From assembly GCA_045809925.1 (NCBI GenBank), contig JBJMWX010000013.1, forward strand, positions 1 through 48,378: DNA of 48,378 nt. The letters run 5' to 3'. Both the position numbers and the translations under genes were made by a program. The stretch is from CADDYX01 sp045809925 (GTDB taxonomy: Bacteria; Verrucomicrobiota; Verrucomicrobiia; Chthoniobacterales; UBA10450). The notes beneath the pieces were generated by a model, which saw only the letters and a list, made by a program, of their open reading frames with translations, did not search any database and was not told the DNA's origin. Of this stretch, positions 9,144 to 16,369 are shown one piece after another (positions within the stretch are counted from its first letter, which is position 1; the number at the start of each line of letters is the position of its first letter).

Positions 9144-10394
9144 CTAATCCAAAAATTCCTTCGCCACCAGGCTGGCATTGTGGCCGCCGAAACCGAAGGA
9201 GTTGTTAAGCGTGACCCGCACCTTCTTTTCCTTCGCCACATTCGCGGTGTAGTCGAGGTCGCACTCTTCGTCGGGATTATCGAGATTGATCGTCGGAGGA
9301 ACAACTCCGTCGCGCATGGCGAGGGCGCAGACCGCCATCTCGAGGGCACCGGCGCCGCCTAACAAGTGGCCGGTCATAGATTTTGTCGCGCTGATCGCGA
9401 GACCGTTCTTCGCGTGCTCGCCAAAGACACTCTTGATCGCGCGGTTCTCCGCCAGATCGCCAAGCCCGGTCGAGGTGGCGTGTGCGTTGATGTAATCGAC
9501 GCCGCTCGGATCGATTTGCGCGTGGTTGAGCGCGATCTGCATGGCCCGGGCCGCGCCGTTGCCATCCTCGGGCGGCGCCGTCATGTGGTAGGCGTCGGCG
9601 GAGAGGCCGTAACCTGCGAGCTCGCAATAAATTTTAGCGCCGCGTTTGCGCGCGTGCTCGAGTTCCTCGACCACAACAATTCCCGCACCTTCGCCGATGA
9701 CGAATCCGTCGCGATCCCGATCGAACGGCCGCGAAGCGCGCTCCGGATCGTCGTTGCGCGTGCTGAGCGCTTTCATGGCGCTGAAACCGGCGAGACCGAT
9801 CCCGACGATTGACGCTTCCGAGCCGCCGGCGAGAAAGATGTCGGCGTCTCCGAATTTGATCATGCGCCACGACTCGCCGATCGCGTTGTTCGACGTCGCG
9901 CAGGCGGTGACGATACAGATGTTCGGTCCGCGAAGGCCGAACTCCATCGAGATCACGCCGCTCGCGATATTGCTGATCAGCATGGGAATGGTGAACGGCG
10001 AAACGCGGGACGGTCCCTTCGAGTTCAGGATGTTGAGCTGATCGCCGAGTGTTTTCAGTCCGCCAATGCCGCTGCTGACGATTGTCCCGAAACGATCCCG
10101 ATCGATCGCGTTGAGATCGACGCCGCTGTCACGCACCGCTTCCTTCGCTGCGGCCATTGCCATTTGCGCAAAGCGGTCGGTGCGGCGGGCATCCTTCGGG
10201 TTATTGAAATGGAGCTTCGGATCGAAATCGAGCACCTCGCCGGCGATCTGGCAGTCGTAGGCCGAGGGATCGAAGGCCGAGATCCGGCGGATGCCGCTCA
10301 CGCCATTCTTGAGATTATTCCAGAACGTCTCGACGTCATTGCCCAGCGGCGTGATGGCACCGAGGCCGGTGATGACGACTCTGCGATTGTTCAT
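9144..10394 (-). CDS. fabF: 3-oxoacyl-[acyl-carrier-protein] synthase II
   Basis: A 416-residue cytoplasmic condensing enzyme of fatty-acid elongation, joining malonyl-ACP to acyl-ACP. The start is set at the ATG giving MNNRRVVITGLGAITPLG, the normal N-terminus; an 18-codon upstream extension is non-homologous and overlaps a palindromic element. Cys165 (TACATSNN) is the acyl-carrying residue. The two active-site histidines lie in NAHATSTGLGD and KSMTGHLLGGAG, and the C-terminal GFGGHNAS loop is present. It is last in the minus-strand group running from exbB and is separated from guaB3 by about 80 bp holding a short hairpin repeat. No acpP or other fab gene is adjacent. Confidence 0.95.
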   Translation of the reverse strand: MNNRRVVITGLGAITPLGNDVETFWNNLKNGVSGIRRISAFDPSAYDCQIAGEVLDFDPKLHFNNPKDARRTDRFAQMAMAAAKEAVRDSGVDLNAIDRDRFGTIVSSGIGGLKTLGDQLNILNSKGPSRVSPFTIPMLISNIASGVISMEFGLRGPNICIVTACATSNNAIGESWRMIKFGDADIFLAGGSEASIVGIGLAGFSAMKALSTRNDDPERASRPFDRDRDGFVIGEGAGIVVVEELEHARKRGAKIYCELAGYGLSADAYHMTAPPEDGNGAARAMQIALNHAQIDPSGVDYINAHATSTGLGDLAENRAIKSVFGEHAKNGLAISATKSMTGHLLGGAGALEMAVCALAMRDGVVPPTINLDNPDEECDLDYTANVAKEKKVRVTLNNSFGFGGHNASLVAKEFLD

Positions 10395-10434
10395 GTTTGT
10401 CGGGGAAGCTGTTCGGCTCCCGGTAGCCAACGAG

Positions 10435-10460
10435 CGGGACGGTAACACCGTCTCCTACAG
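10435..10460. repeat. Short TGTAG-type hairpin element between guaB3 and fabF
   Basis: Read on the minus strand this is CTGTAGGA followed by the hairpin GACGGT-GTT-ACCGTC, a 6-bp stem with a 3-base loop. The TGTAG start and 6+3+6 hairpin match the layout of the elements at 37946 and 47895. It lies in the guaB3-fabF gap and may act as an mRNA hairpin there. Confidence 0.5.
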
Positions 10461-10474
10461 ATTGTCACTCGTCA

Positions 10475-11653
10475 CTACCGCGTCCCCATTCCGACGCTCT
10501 GCACGGTTTGGAACAGCTTGCCCTCGGTCTTGATCGACGGCGCGATGATGATCTCGGTCTGCTGGAACTCGGCGATGCTGGAGGCGCCGACGTTGCCCAT
10601 GCAGGTGGTGATCGCGCCGACCAGGTTCTGACTCCCGTCGTCGACTTCGGCCGGGCCGAAAAGGATTTGTTTCAACGAACCGGTCGCCCCGACTTTGATC
10701 CGTGTGCCGCGGGGGAGGTTGGCGTGCGGCGTAGCCATGCCCCAGTGGTAACCGGCTCCCGGCGCTTCGCACGCCTTGGCAAAGGCGCTGCCCACCATGA
10801 CGGCGTCCGCGCCGCAGGCGAGCGCTTTGCAAACATCGCCGCCCTTGCTCATCCCGCCGTCAGTGAGGATCGGCACGTAACGCGAGGTTTTCTTGAAATA
10901 CGCGTCACGTGCGGCCGCGCAGTCGACAGTCGCGGTGACTTGCGGCACGCCGAGGCCGAGCACGCCGCGCGAGGTGCAGGCCGCCCCGGGGCCGACGCCG
11001 ATGAGCACAGCGGCTGGACCGCATTCCATGATCTCGAGCGTAACCTCATAGCCGACGGTGTTGCCGACGATGACCGGGATACGCATCTCGCGGCAGAAAT
11101 TTTCAAGATCGAGCGATTTGTACTCAGTCGAAATGTGTCGCACGGTCGAGACCGTGCTCTGAACCACGAAAATGTCGGCGCCGGCTTCCTGGGCGATCGC
11201 GCCAAACTCCGCCGCGCGCTGCGGGATCGAACTGACCGCCGCGATTGCGCCATTATCTTTCATCTGCCTGACCCGCGCCGCGATCAGGTCCGGCTGCACC
11301 GGCTCCTGGTAGATACGCTGGAGAATGCCGGTTACTTCGCTCTTATCCGCCTCGATGACCTTTTGCAGGACTTCGGCCGGGTTCTTGTAACGAGTCTGCA
11401 CGCCTTCGAGATTGAGGACGGCGAGTCCACCGAGCTTGCTCATCTCGGTAGCGAATTTCACGTCAACCACCCCATCCATCGCGGAAGCGAGAATAGGGAT
11501 CTTGAATTCCAGGGGCTCGGCGTCCCGACGCGGGAGCCGCCAGGTAATGTCGACTTCGTTTGGGTTGATTGTCACCCGGCCCGGCACGAGCGCGATTTCG
11601 TCGAATCCGTAGGTCACGCGGGCTTTTCGATTACGGCCGATCCACATTCCCAT
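10475..11653 (-). CDS. guaB3: GuaB3-family IMP dehydrogenase-related protein
   Basis: A 392-residue TIM-barrel protein of the IMP dehydrogenase/GMP reductase superfamily. It lacks the CBS pair of GuaB, and its N-terminus (IGRNRKARVTYGFDEIALVPGR) and length are those of the GuaB3 group known from actinobacteria and cyanobacteria. The catalytic loop GVGPGAACTSRG carries Cys226. The phosphate-binding ILTDGGMSKGGD segment follows. The expected activity is NAD-dependent IMP to XMP oxidation in GMP synthesis, though GuaB3 proteins have been treated as a distinct subfamily with uncertain role. It starts 2 bp after the zinc-ribbon gene stop, so it is co-transcribed with the TonB-like group. Confidence 0.85.
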   Translation of the reverse strand: MGMWIGRNRKARVTYGFDEIALVPGRVTINPNEVDITWRLPRRDAEPLEFKIPILASAMDGVVDVKFATEMSKLGGLAVLNLEGVQTRYKNPAEVLQKVIEADKSEVTGILQRIYQEPVQPDLIAARVRQMKDNGAIAAVSSIPQRAAEFGAIAQEAGADIFVVQSTVSTVRHISTEYKSLDLENFCREMRIPVIVGNTVGYEVTLEIMECGPAAVLIGVGPGAACTSRGVLGLGVPQVTATVDCAAARDAYFKKTSRYVPILTDGGMSKGGDVCKALACGADAVMVGSAFAKACEAPGAGYHWGMATPHANLPRGTRIKVGATGSLKQILFGPAEVDDGSQNLVGAITTCMGNVGASSIAEFQQTEIIIAPSIKTEGKLFQTVQSVGMGTR

Positions 11654-11655
11654 GG

Positions 11656-11895
11656 CTAGATTTGCTCCGGTTTAAAACGTTCGTTGAGGCTGCCGCAGCG
11701 CGGACAGCGCGGGAGGAGCGCATCGGTGCGATCTTCGAACTCGAATGCGCAAATGACACACCGCAGCCGGTAGCGCAAAGCGCGTCGCTCGCGGCGGCGG
11801 CGGTTCCATTCACTACTTAACCAGAGGAGGAAAACTGCCGCAAGAAAAAGCAGCAGATAGATCGCGACCAGCGCCGACAAGCTAACGCGAATCAT
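11656..11895 (-). CDS. Small membrane-anchored zinc-ribbon protein
   Basis: A 79-residue protein with an N-terminal membrane segment (about residues 6-28), an Arg-rich stretch (31-44), and a zinc ribbon formed by Cys46, Cys49, Cys64 and Cys67. The start codon overlaps the stop of the TonB-like gene by 4 bases and its stop lies 2 bp before guaB3. I do not recognise a named family. The topology suggests a cytoplasmic metal-bound knuckle at the inner membrane, and coupling to the tonB-like gene suggests an accessory role there (inference). Confidence 0.7.
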   Translation of the reverse strand: MIRVSLSALVAIYLLLFLAAVFLLWLSSEWNRRRRERRALRYRLRCVICAFEFEDRTDALLPRCPRCGSLNERFKPEQI

Positions 11896-12692
11896 GGCGA
11901 CGCGCGTGGCGCCGGCGAGGCGGCAGGCGACGCGATGTCATTGCCCCACATGACGGTTGCAGTTGTCCAAAGGAGATTCTCGGCGGGCATTGTCGCTGCT
12001 TCGGCGCCCGCGAAACGACAAAGACTGAGATAATGCCGCGCCTGCTCGTCGAGACCTGGGTCGCCCGACGGATTTCGCAGGAAACAAAATCGCACCTCAC
12101 CTGACGGCGAGATGCCGACACGGAACTGCGCGGTCTGCGGCGTATCATTGATCGAACGGGTGAATTTCATCTCCGGCAGGTGCGATGCGCCGAGCGCCGC
12201 CGCCTCTGGTGAAAACTCGATTGCCGTGCTTCTGACGGGCGCGGCCACCGCGCGAATCGGTGGATGAGGCGGAGTCACCGGCGACGGGGGCTGCGATTCC
12301 GGCGGGCGCAGATCGGGGACGAAAGGAGGCGGCATTCGCAACTGCGGCTCGTGAGTGAGGTAGGAGGCGACATGAGGGACTTTCGGCGGTTGAAAAGTGC
12401 GCGCGTCCGGCGGCCGCTGTGTCGTGAGGGCGAGTGCCGGATCCTCTGCTTCCACCCACCGCAGCAGCACGCGGCCCTCTTCCGAGGCCGGCGAAATCAC
12501 GCTCACCCGGCCGGGCGGAGGCAACAGCGCGGCTGCCGGTGGATACACGATTTGAAAAATGTAGAAACCGAGCGCGTGGAGCACGATTGATACGACGAGA
12601 AAACTGCCCAGCGCGACTTTGCGCCGGCGCGAAGGACTCCAGTTGAAAAGAAGCGGCGAATCGCCCCGCGCCAGAGCGGCCGGCGTCGTCAT
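11892..12692 (-). CDS. TonB-like energy transducer
   Basis: A 266-residue protein with a cytoplasmic N-terminus, one membrane segment near residues 27-49, a long Pro-rich periplasmic spacer (PPP runs around 120-150) and a compact C-terminal domain (about 175-250) containing FRVGISPSGEVRFCFL, like the TonB/TolA C-terminal fold. It overlaps exbD by 4 bases upstream and the zinc-ribbon gene by 4 bases downstream. With ExbB and ExbD it would pass proton-motive energy to outer-membrane receptors. The C-terminal domain is divergent, so the receptor partner cannot be named. Confidence 0.8.
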   Translation of the reverse strand: MTTPAALARGDSPLLFNWSPSRRRKVALGSFLVVSIVLHALGFYIFQIVYPPAAALLPPPGRVSVISPASEEGRVLLRWVEAEDPALALTTQRPPDARTFQPPKVPHVASYLTHEPQLRMPPPFVPDLRPPESQPPSPVTPPHPPIRAVAAPVRSTAIEFSPEAAALGASHLPEMKFTRSINDTPQTAQFRVGISPSGEVRFCFLRNPSGDPGLDEQARHYLSLCRFAGAEAATMPAENLLWTTATVMWGNDIASPAASPAPRASP

Positions 12693-13093
12693 TTCGGCAA
12701 CGCGGTCGCGAGCGAGACGGAGGAAATCCCGTGTTCGAGCGCGGAGTTGGTAACCGCGACCACGAGTGCATAGGGTGTCAGCCGATCGGCCTTGATGATA
12801 ATCGGGCGGTTCTCTTTTTTTGCGTCGTCCAGCAATGGCCCGAGCTGCTCGAGAGTTATCTTCTGATCGCGAAAGTAAATCGCAGGCGCCGCCCCGCCGG
12901 TAATGCTGATGATCTGCGGGTTGATCTGCGGCCCAAGCGTAAAGCGCGAGAGCGGCACGGTCACAGCTATGCCCGGCTGAAGGATCAGGTTCGAGCTGAG
13001 AACAAGAAACAGGATCAGGATGAAGATCAGATCGAGCAGCGGAATGACACCGAGCCAGCCGAAGTTGTAGACCTTCGTCCTCGTTAGCTTCAT
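12689..13093 (-). CDS. exbD: ExbD/TolR-family biopolymer transport protein
   Basis: A 134-residue inner-membrane protein with one membrane segment near residues 15-38. The segment contains the conserved Asp (IPLLDLIFIL, about residue 21), the proton-carrying residue of ExbD/TolR. The periplasmic domain ends in the usual pattern IIIKADRLTPYALVVAV. It lies 27 bp after exbB and overlaps the tonB-like gene by 4 bases. Confidence 0.92.
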   Translation of the reverse strand: MKLTRTKVYNFGWLGVIPLLDLIFILILFLVLSSNLILQPGIAVTVPLSRFTLGPQINPQIISITGGAAPAIYFRDQKITLEQLGPLLDDAKKENRPIIIKADRLTPYALVVAVTNSALEHGISSVSLATALPK

Positions 13094-13120
13094 CTGCCGT
13101 GCCCTGCCGGCATTCCGCGG

Positions 13121-13801
13121 CTAACGATCGGCCCGCGCTTCGCGTTCCGCCGCGCTCGTGGACGGATTTTGGAAACTGATTATGCCGGTGACCGGCTCGC
13201 TGTCAGAAAGCATATGCACGATCTCGATCCCGGCCCGTTCCATTTCGTGCATCAGGGCGTTCACCCGCGACGACAGGTAGCTGTAGGCGACGAACGTTGG
13301 TGTCGCGACCACCAGACCGGCGGCGGTGGTGAGAAGGCTTTTGTAAATTCCGCCGGAAAGCTCTGTGACCGTCGCATAGCCGCCGCTCGACGTGAGAGTG
13401 CTGAATGCGTCGATCATTCCGGTGACGGTGCCGAGCAATCCGAGCAGAGGAGTCAGGTAGGCAAGCGTCGCGAGGACGCCGAGGAACCGCTCCAGTTTCG
13501 GCACTTCCAGCTGTCCGGCTTCCTGCACGATTTCGCGCAACTCTGAGCGAGGTGCGTCATGGCGCAGGATTGCAGCGTGGATGACACGGGCAACCGGCCC
13601 CGGGGTGCCGGCTGATTCGTGCAAAGCTTCGGCAAAGTTGCGCCGCTTGATCAGGTTCGAGAGGCCTTGAAGGAACTCGCCCACATGGATGCCGGCGCGG
13701 TGGAGGTAGAAGAGTCGCTCCGCGAAAACAGCGATCGCGACGATGCTGCAGATCAGGATGGGCCACATGAGCAACCCACCCTTCTGGAGGTAATCGATCA
13801 T
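13121..13801 (-). CDS. exbB: ExbB/TolQ-family proton channel subunit
   Basis: A 226-residue MotA/TolQ/ExbB-family protein with three membrane segments: one near the N-terminus (LMWPILICSIVAIAVFAERLFYL) and two after residue 110 (LGVLATLAYLTPLLGLLGTVTGMI and a later hydrophobic helix ending SYLSSRV). The LTPLLGLLGTVTGMI stretch is the family signature. It heads the minus-strand group exbB-exbD-tonB-like-zinc ribbon-guaB3-fabF. The 119-bp gap upstream holds two palindromes. Confidence 0.92.
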   Translation of the reverse strand: MIDYLQKGGLLMWPILICSIVAIAVFAERLFYLHRAGIHVGEFLQGLSNLIKRRNFAEALHESAGTPGPVARVIHAAILRHDAPRSELREIVQEAGQLEVPKLERFLGVLATLAYLTPLLGLLGTVTGMIDAFSTLTSSGGYATVTELSGGIYKSLLTTAAGLVVATPTFVAYSYLSSRVNALMHEMERAGIEIVHMLSDSEPVTGIISFQNPSTSAAEREARADR

Positions 13802-13855
13802 GGCGGAACTGCTTTCTTAGTCGCCTTTGGCCCTGCTGGCAAGCGGCAGGCGTCG

Positions 13856-13925
13856 GGTGGCATTGACGCGCGACACGCACGCCACCGTCCAAATCCACGG
13901 ACGCCTCGGAAAGGGCGTTCCTACC
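13856..13925. repeat. Palindromic element pair downstream of the secreted YD-like gene
   Basis: Two hairpins lie side by side: GGTGGC (13856-13861) with GCCACC (13881-13886), and GGACGCC (13899-13905) with GGCGTTCC (13914-13921). The element ends in CTACC, and the minus-strand TAG in it is the stop codon of the gene ending at 13921. It may also act as a terminator for that gene. Confidence 0.55.
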
Positions 13926-14463
13926 GTTTCGGGCTCGCGCGCGGTTGCGGCGGTGCCGTCTGGCTCAGCAGCTTGCCGTTAGCGTCGTAAACGGAGTAGC
14001 CGATCTCCTTTCCCGCGTTGTCATAGGTGTGCACCACCCGGTGCTGGAACTTCCCGTCTTTCGTGAACTGATGCTCCTCCGCCAGCTTGCCCGCCGCGTC
14101 GTACCTATACCGCGTCACGAAGCGCAGGGCGTGATCGGGTCCGAAGACCTGACCGGTCTGAAAACGGCCGGTGTCGTCGAGAACATACCGGATTTTTTCC
14201 ATTAATTTGCCCTCGGCCGTGGTGGTCGTTGCAGCGGCTTTGCGGTTGGCGGTGTCCCATTCGTAGGTCGTTTTGGAGCCGTCTGCATTCATCGAAACCG
14301 TGACGCGGACGACGTCGTTCGGCGTGGCCGCGCTTTGTGCGACGAGTGTCCGGCTGACGCAGCTGAGAACGAGCGCCAGAAATACGGAGGCGCGGGCGGA
14401 TGGCACGAGGGAAACTACGGCGGTGTAAAACTGTGGCAAACCGGCATTAATTTTATTGACCAC
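13921..14463 (-). CDS. Secreted protein with YD-like repeats, function unknown
   Basis: A 180-residue protein with a signal peptide (hydrophobic core about residues 27-40, likely cleavage after LVAQS or nearby). The mature part is built from short strands repeating Y-x-Y-D-x-x-G-K (YRYDAAGKL, HTYDNAGKE, SVYDANGKL), similar to RHS/YD-type or MORN-like beta repeats. No enzyme motif seen. It is divergent from mraZ; its ATG lies within a few bases of the putative mraZ -35 box, so the two promoters overlap. The last two codons and stop (KR, TAG) run into a palindromic element. Confidence 0.7.
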   Translation of the reverse strand: MVNKINAGLPQFYTAVVSLVPSARASVFLALVLSCVSRTLVAQSAATPNDVVRVTVSMNADGSKTTYEWDTANRKAAATTTTAEGKLMEKIRYVLDDTGRFQTGQVFGPDHALRFVTRYRYDAAGKLAEEHQFTKDGKFQHRVVHTYDNAGKEIGYSVYDANGKLLSQTAPPQPRASPKR

Positions 14464-14485
14464 TGGTACGGAAGGTGGTTAGAAG
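14456..14485 (+). promoter_or_regulatory. Putative mraZ/dcw promoter
   Basis: TTGACC at 14456-14461 resembles a -35 box. At 18 bp spacing, TAGAAG (14480-14485) is a modest -10 candidate, which would lie inside the MraZ repeat array. Tentative. Confidence 0.35.
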
Positions 14486-14508
14486 TGGAGGGAAGTGGAT
14501 TGAAATGG
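14471..14508 (+). promoter_or_regulatory. MraZ operator: four TGG-centred repeats at 10-bp spacing
   Basis: TGG occurs at 14476, 14486, 14496 and 14506, each preceded by a purine run containing GAA. The exact one-helical-turn spacing just upstream of mraZ matches the known MraZ binding pattern (tandem TGG-containing repeats spaced 10 bp, repressing the dcw operon). The array starts 57 bp and ends 20 bp before the mraZ ATG. Confidence 0.75.
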
Positions 14509-14527
14509 ACGACCTCTCCACTCGCCT

Positions 14528-14983
14528 ATGCCAACCGACTCTAACCCACAGGCTTTCTACGCGGGCGAGTTCCGGCATTCGATCGACGACAAAAACAGGA
14601 TCACCATCCCCGCACGCTGGCGGCGCGGTGAAGCGGAGGAGTTCATCCTCCTCCCCGAGGCGCATCAGCAGTTTCTGCTCGTGATGTCTGTCGACGAATT
14701 CGCACGGACGAGCGCACTGGTTGAGCTCGACAACAGCATCGCGCCCCGCGAGCGCCGCGTTTTTCTCCGCCAATTGCATTCTCGCGCCCAGCACGGCGCG
14801 GCCGACAAACACGGCCGGCTGGTCCTGCCGGAGGAGATGTGCGGGCAGCTGGGGTTGAAAGGCGAGGTCGCGCTCGTCGGCGGGCGCGGCCGCTTTGAGA
14901 TTTGGAATTCACAAAAGTGGAAACGGGCAAACGAAGAAGAAACTCCAACCTATCAGCACGTTGCCAACGTGATCGGGCTGTAG
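14528..14983 (+). CDS. mraZ: Transcriptional regulator MraZ
   Basis: A 151-residue AbrB-like DNA-binding protein with two MraZ domains. The first contains GEFRHSIDDKNRITIPARWR (about 13-32), the second ADKHGRLVLPEEM (about 92-104). MraZ forms ring oligomers that bind tandem repeats in its own promoter and repress the dcw genes. It opens the cluster, 22 bp before rsmH, and the expected operator lies directly upstream. The start at 14528 lacks a clear Shine-Dalgarno sequence but gives a normal N-terminus. Confidence 0.95.
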   Translation: MPTDSNPQAFYAGEFRHSIDDKNRITIPARWRRGEAEEFILLPEAHQQFLLVMSVDEFARTSALVELDNSIAPRERRVFLRQLHSRAQHGAADKHGRLVLPEEMCGQLGLKGEVALVGGRGRFEIWNSQKWKRANEEETPTYQHVANVIGL

Positions 14984-15005
14984 CGCGGAGCCGAGGGAAG
15001 AAACA

Positions 15006-16004
15006 ATGAACGCTTTGTTATTTGAGCGGCCGGTCTGGTTCGCGACCGGTCCGCTGGAGTTGGAAGAGGAGGCGCCGCAAATGGAGGAGTTCGTCTACCA
15101 CCGTCCTGTGCTCGCCAGCGAAGTGGTCGAGCTGCTTGCCCCCAGGCCCGGCTCGCTCGTTGTCGATGCGACGCTTGGCGGCGGCGGCCATACCGAAGCG
15201 ATTTTGCGCACGGGTGCTGACGTCCTTGCACTCGACCAGGATCCCGATGCGATTGAGTACGCGGCCGATCGCCTCGCGGAGTTCGGCGGTCGCGTTACGC
15301 TGCGTCGGTCCAACTTCCGGGACGTCGCGCGCGTCCTCGATGAACTGGAGATCCCAAAAATCGGCGGCGCCCTCCTGGACGTCGGTGTGTCCTCGCGCCA
15401 ACTCGAAAACGCGGAGCGTGGATTCAGCGTCATGCGCAATGGACCGCTCGACATGCGCATGGATCCCAGGCGTGAGCTGACTGCGGCGGAGGTCATCAAC
15501 AGCTACAGCGAAGAAGAACTTACGCGCATTTTCCGCGAGTACGGCGAAGAGCCGGCCGCGCGGCGCATCGCCAGCCAGCTGGTGAAGTGGCGGAAAACCA
15601 CTCCGTTTACTGAAACCGTCCAGCTCGCCAAGGCGGTTGAGAAGATCGTCTGGCGATACGGGCGTCGCCATCCCGCCACCCAGGTTTTCCAGGCATTGCG
15701 GATGGAAGTAAACGACGAGCTCGGCGCGCTCGAAGAAGGTCTGCGCGCGCTCATCGGGCGGCTGGAATCCGGCGGCCGGATCGCCGTGATCACGTTCCAT
15801 TCGCTGGAAGATCGGATCGTGAAGAATTTGTTCCGCGACTTGAGCCGCGAATGGCTTGATCAGCCGAATTGGCCGGAACCCCGGCGCAACCCGCAGCTCA
15901 GTTTGCGCGTCGTCACGCCAAAGCCGGTCGATCCAGGCGAAGCCGAGCAGCGTCTCAACCCGCGCTCCCGGAGCGCGAAACTGCGCGTCGCGGAAAAGAT
16001 CTGA
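15006..16004 (+). CDS. rsmH: 16S rRNA (cytosine(1402)-N(4))-methyltransferase
   Basis: A 332-residue SAM-dependent methyltransferase (MraW) that modifies C1402 of 16S rRNA. The SAM-binding motif VVDATLGGGGHTEAIL lies near residues 52-67. DVGVSSRQLENAERGFS and FHSLEDRIVK are family signatures. The N-terminus carries about 25 extra residues before the usual YHRPVL start; the ATG at 15006 has a good AGGGAAG ribosome binding site, so the longer form is plausible. The stop overlaps the ftsL start by one base. Confidence 0.95.
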   Translation: MNALLFERPVWFATGPLELEEEAPQMEEFVYHRPVLASEVVELLAPRPGSLVVDATLGGGGHTEAILRTGADVLALDQDPDAIEYAADRLAEFGGRVTLRRSNFRDVARVLDELEIPKIGGALLDVGVSSRQLENAERGFSVMRNGPLDMRMDPRRELTAAEVINSYSEEELTRIFREYGEEPAARRIASQLVKWRKTTPFTETVQLAKAVEKIVWRYGRRHPATQVFQALRMEVNDELGALEEGLRALIGRLESGGRIAVITFHSLEDRIVKNLFRDLSREWLDQPNWPEPRRNPQLSLRVVTPKPVDPGEAEQRLNPRSRSAKLRVAEKI

Positions 16005-16369
16005 TGCACGCCCCGCGCCGAAAACACTTGAACACGATTGATGCCGTCGGCCTGGCGCGCTGGATCGTGATCACAGCATTCCTCGCGCTGACCGGCCTGA
16101 TCTACGTCTACCTGACGCTCCAGCTCTACCGCCTCGGCGATCGCAAAAAGGCGCTTGAGAACGAGCTCGCCAGTCTGAGGGCGCAGAACGAAGTGGCGAG
16201 CGTGCAGGTTGCTGCGCTGACGTCCCGTTCCGCGCTGCAGCGCCGCTTGAAGGAAGGCTATTTGAAGATGGTTCCGATCGCCGAGCACAACATCGTGCGC
16301 CTGAGCGCCCCGCCACGCCGCGGCGACGAAGGCGTACAACCCGTGGTCAACCAGCCGAGCGGCAGATGA
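16004..16369 (+). CDS. ftsL: FtsL-like septum protein
   Basis: A 121-residue bitopic membrane protein. I choose the ATG at 16004, overlapping the rsmH stop, over an upstream frame extension that shadows rsmH. A short basic N-terminus is followed by one membrane segment (about 18-40) and a heptad-rich coiled coil (about 46-75), the FtsL/DivIC architecture. FtsL sequences diverge widely; identification rests on topology and position between rsmH and ftsI. It would form the divisome subcomplex with FtsQ and an FtsB not seen here. It overlaps ftsI by 4 bases. Confidence 0.8.
   Translation: MHAPRRKHLNTIDAVGLARWIVITAFLALTGLIYVYLTLQLYRLGDRKKALENELASLRAQNEVASVQVAALTSRSALQRRLKEGYLKMVPIAEHNIVRLSAPPRRGDEGVQPVVNQPSGR

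Noticed and set aside
10508..11659. 383-codon plus-strand frame opposite guaB3
   Set aside because: Antisense shadow of a clearly conserved gene; the translation shows no family features.
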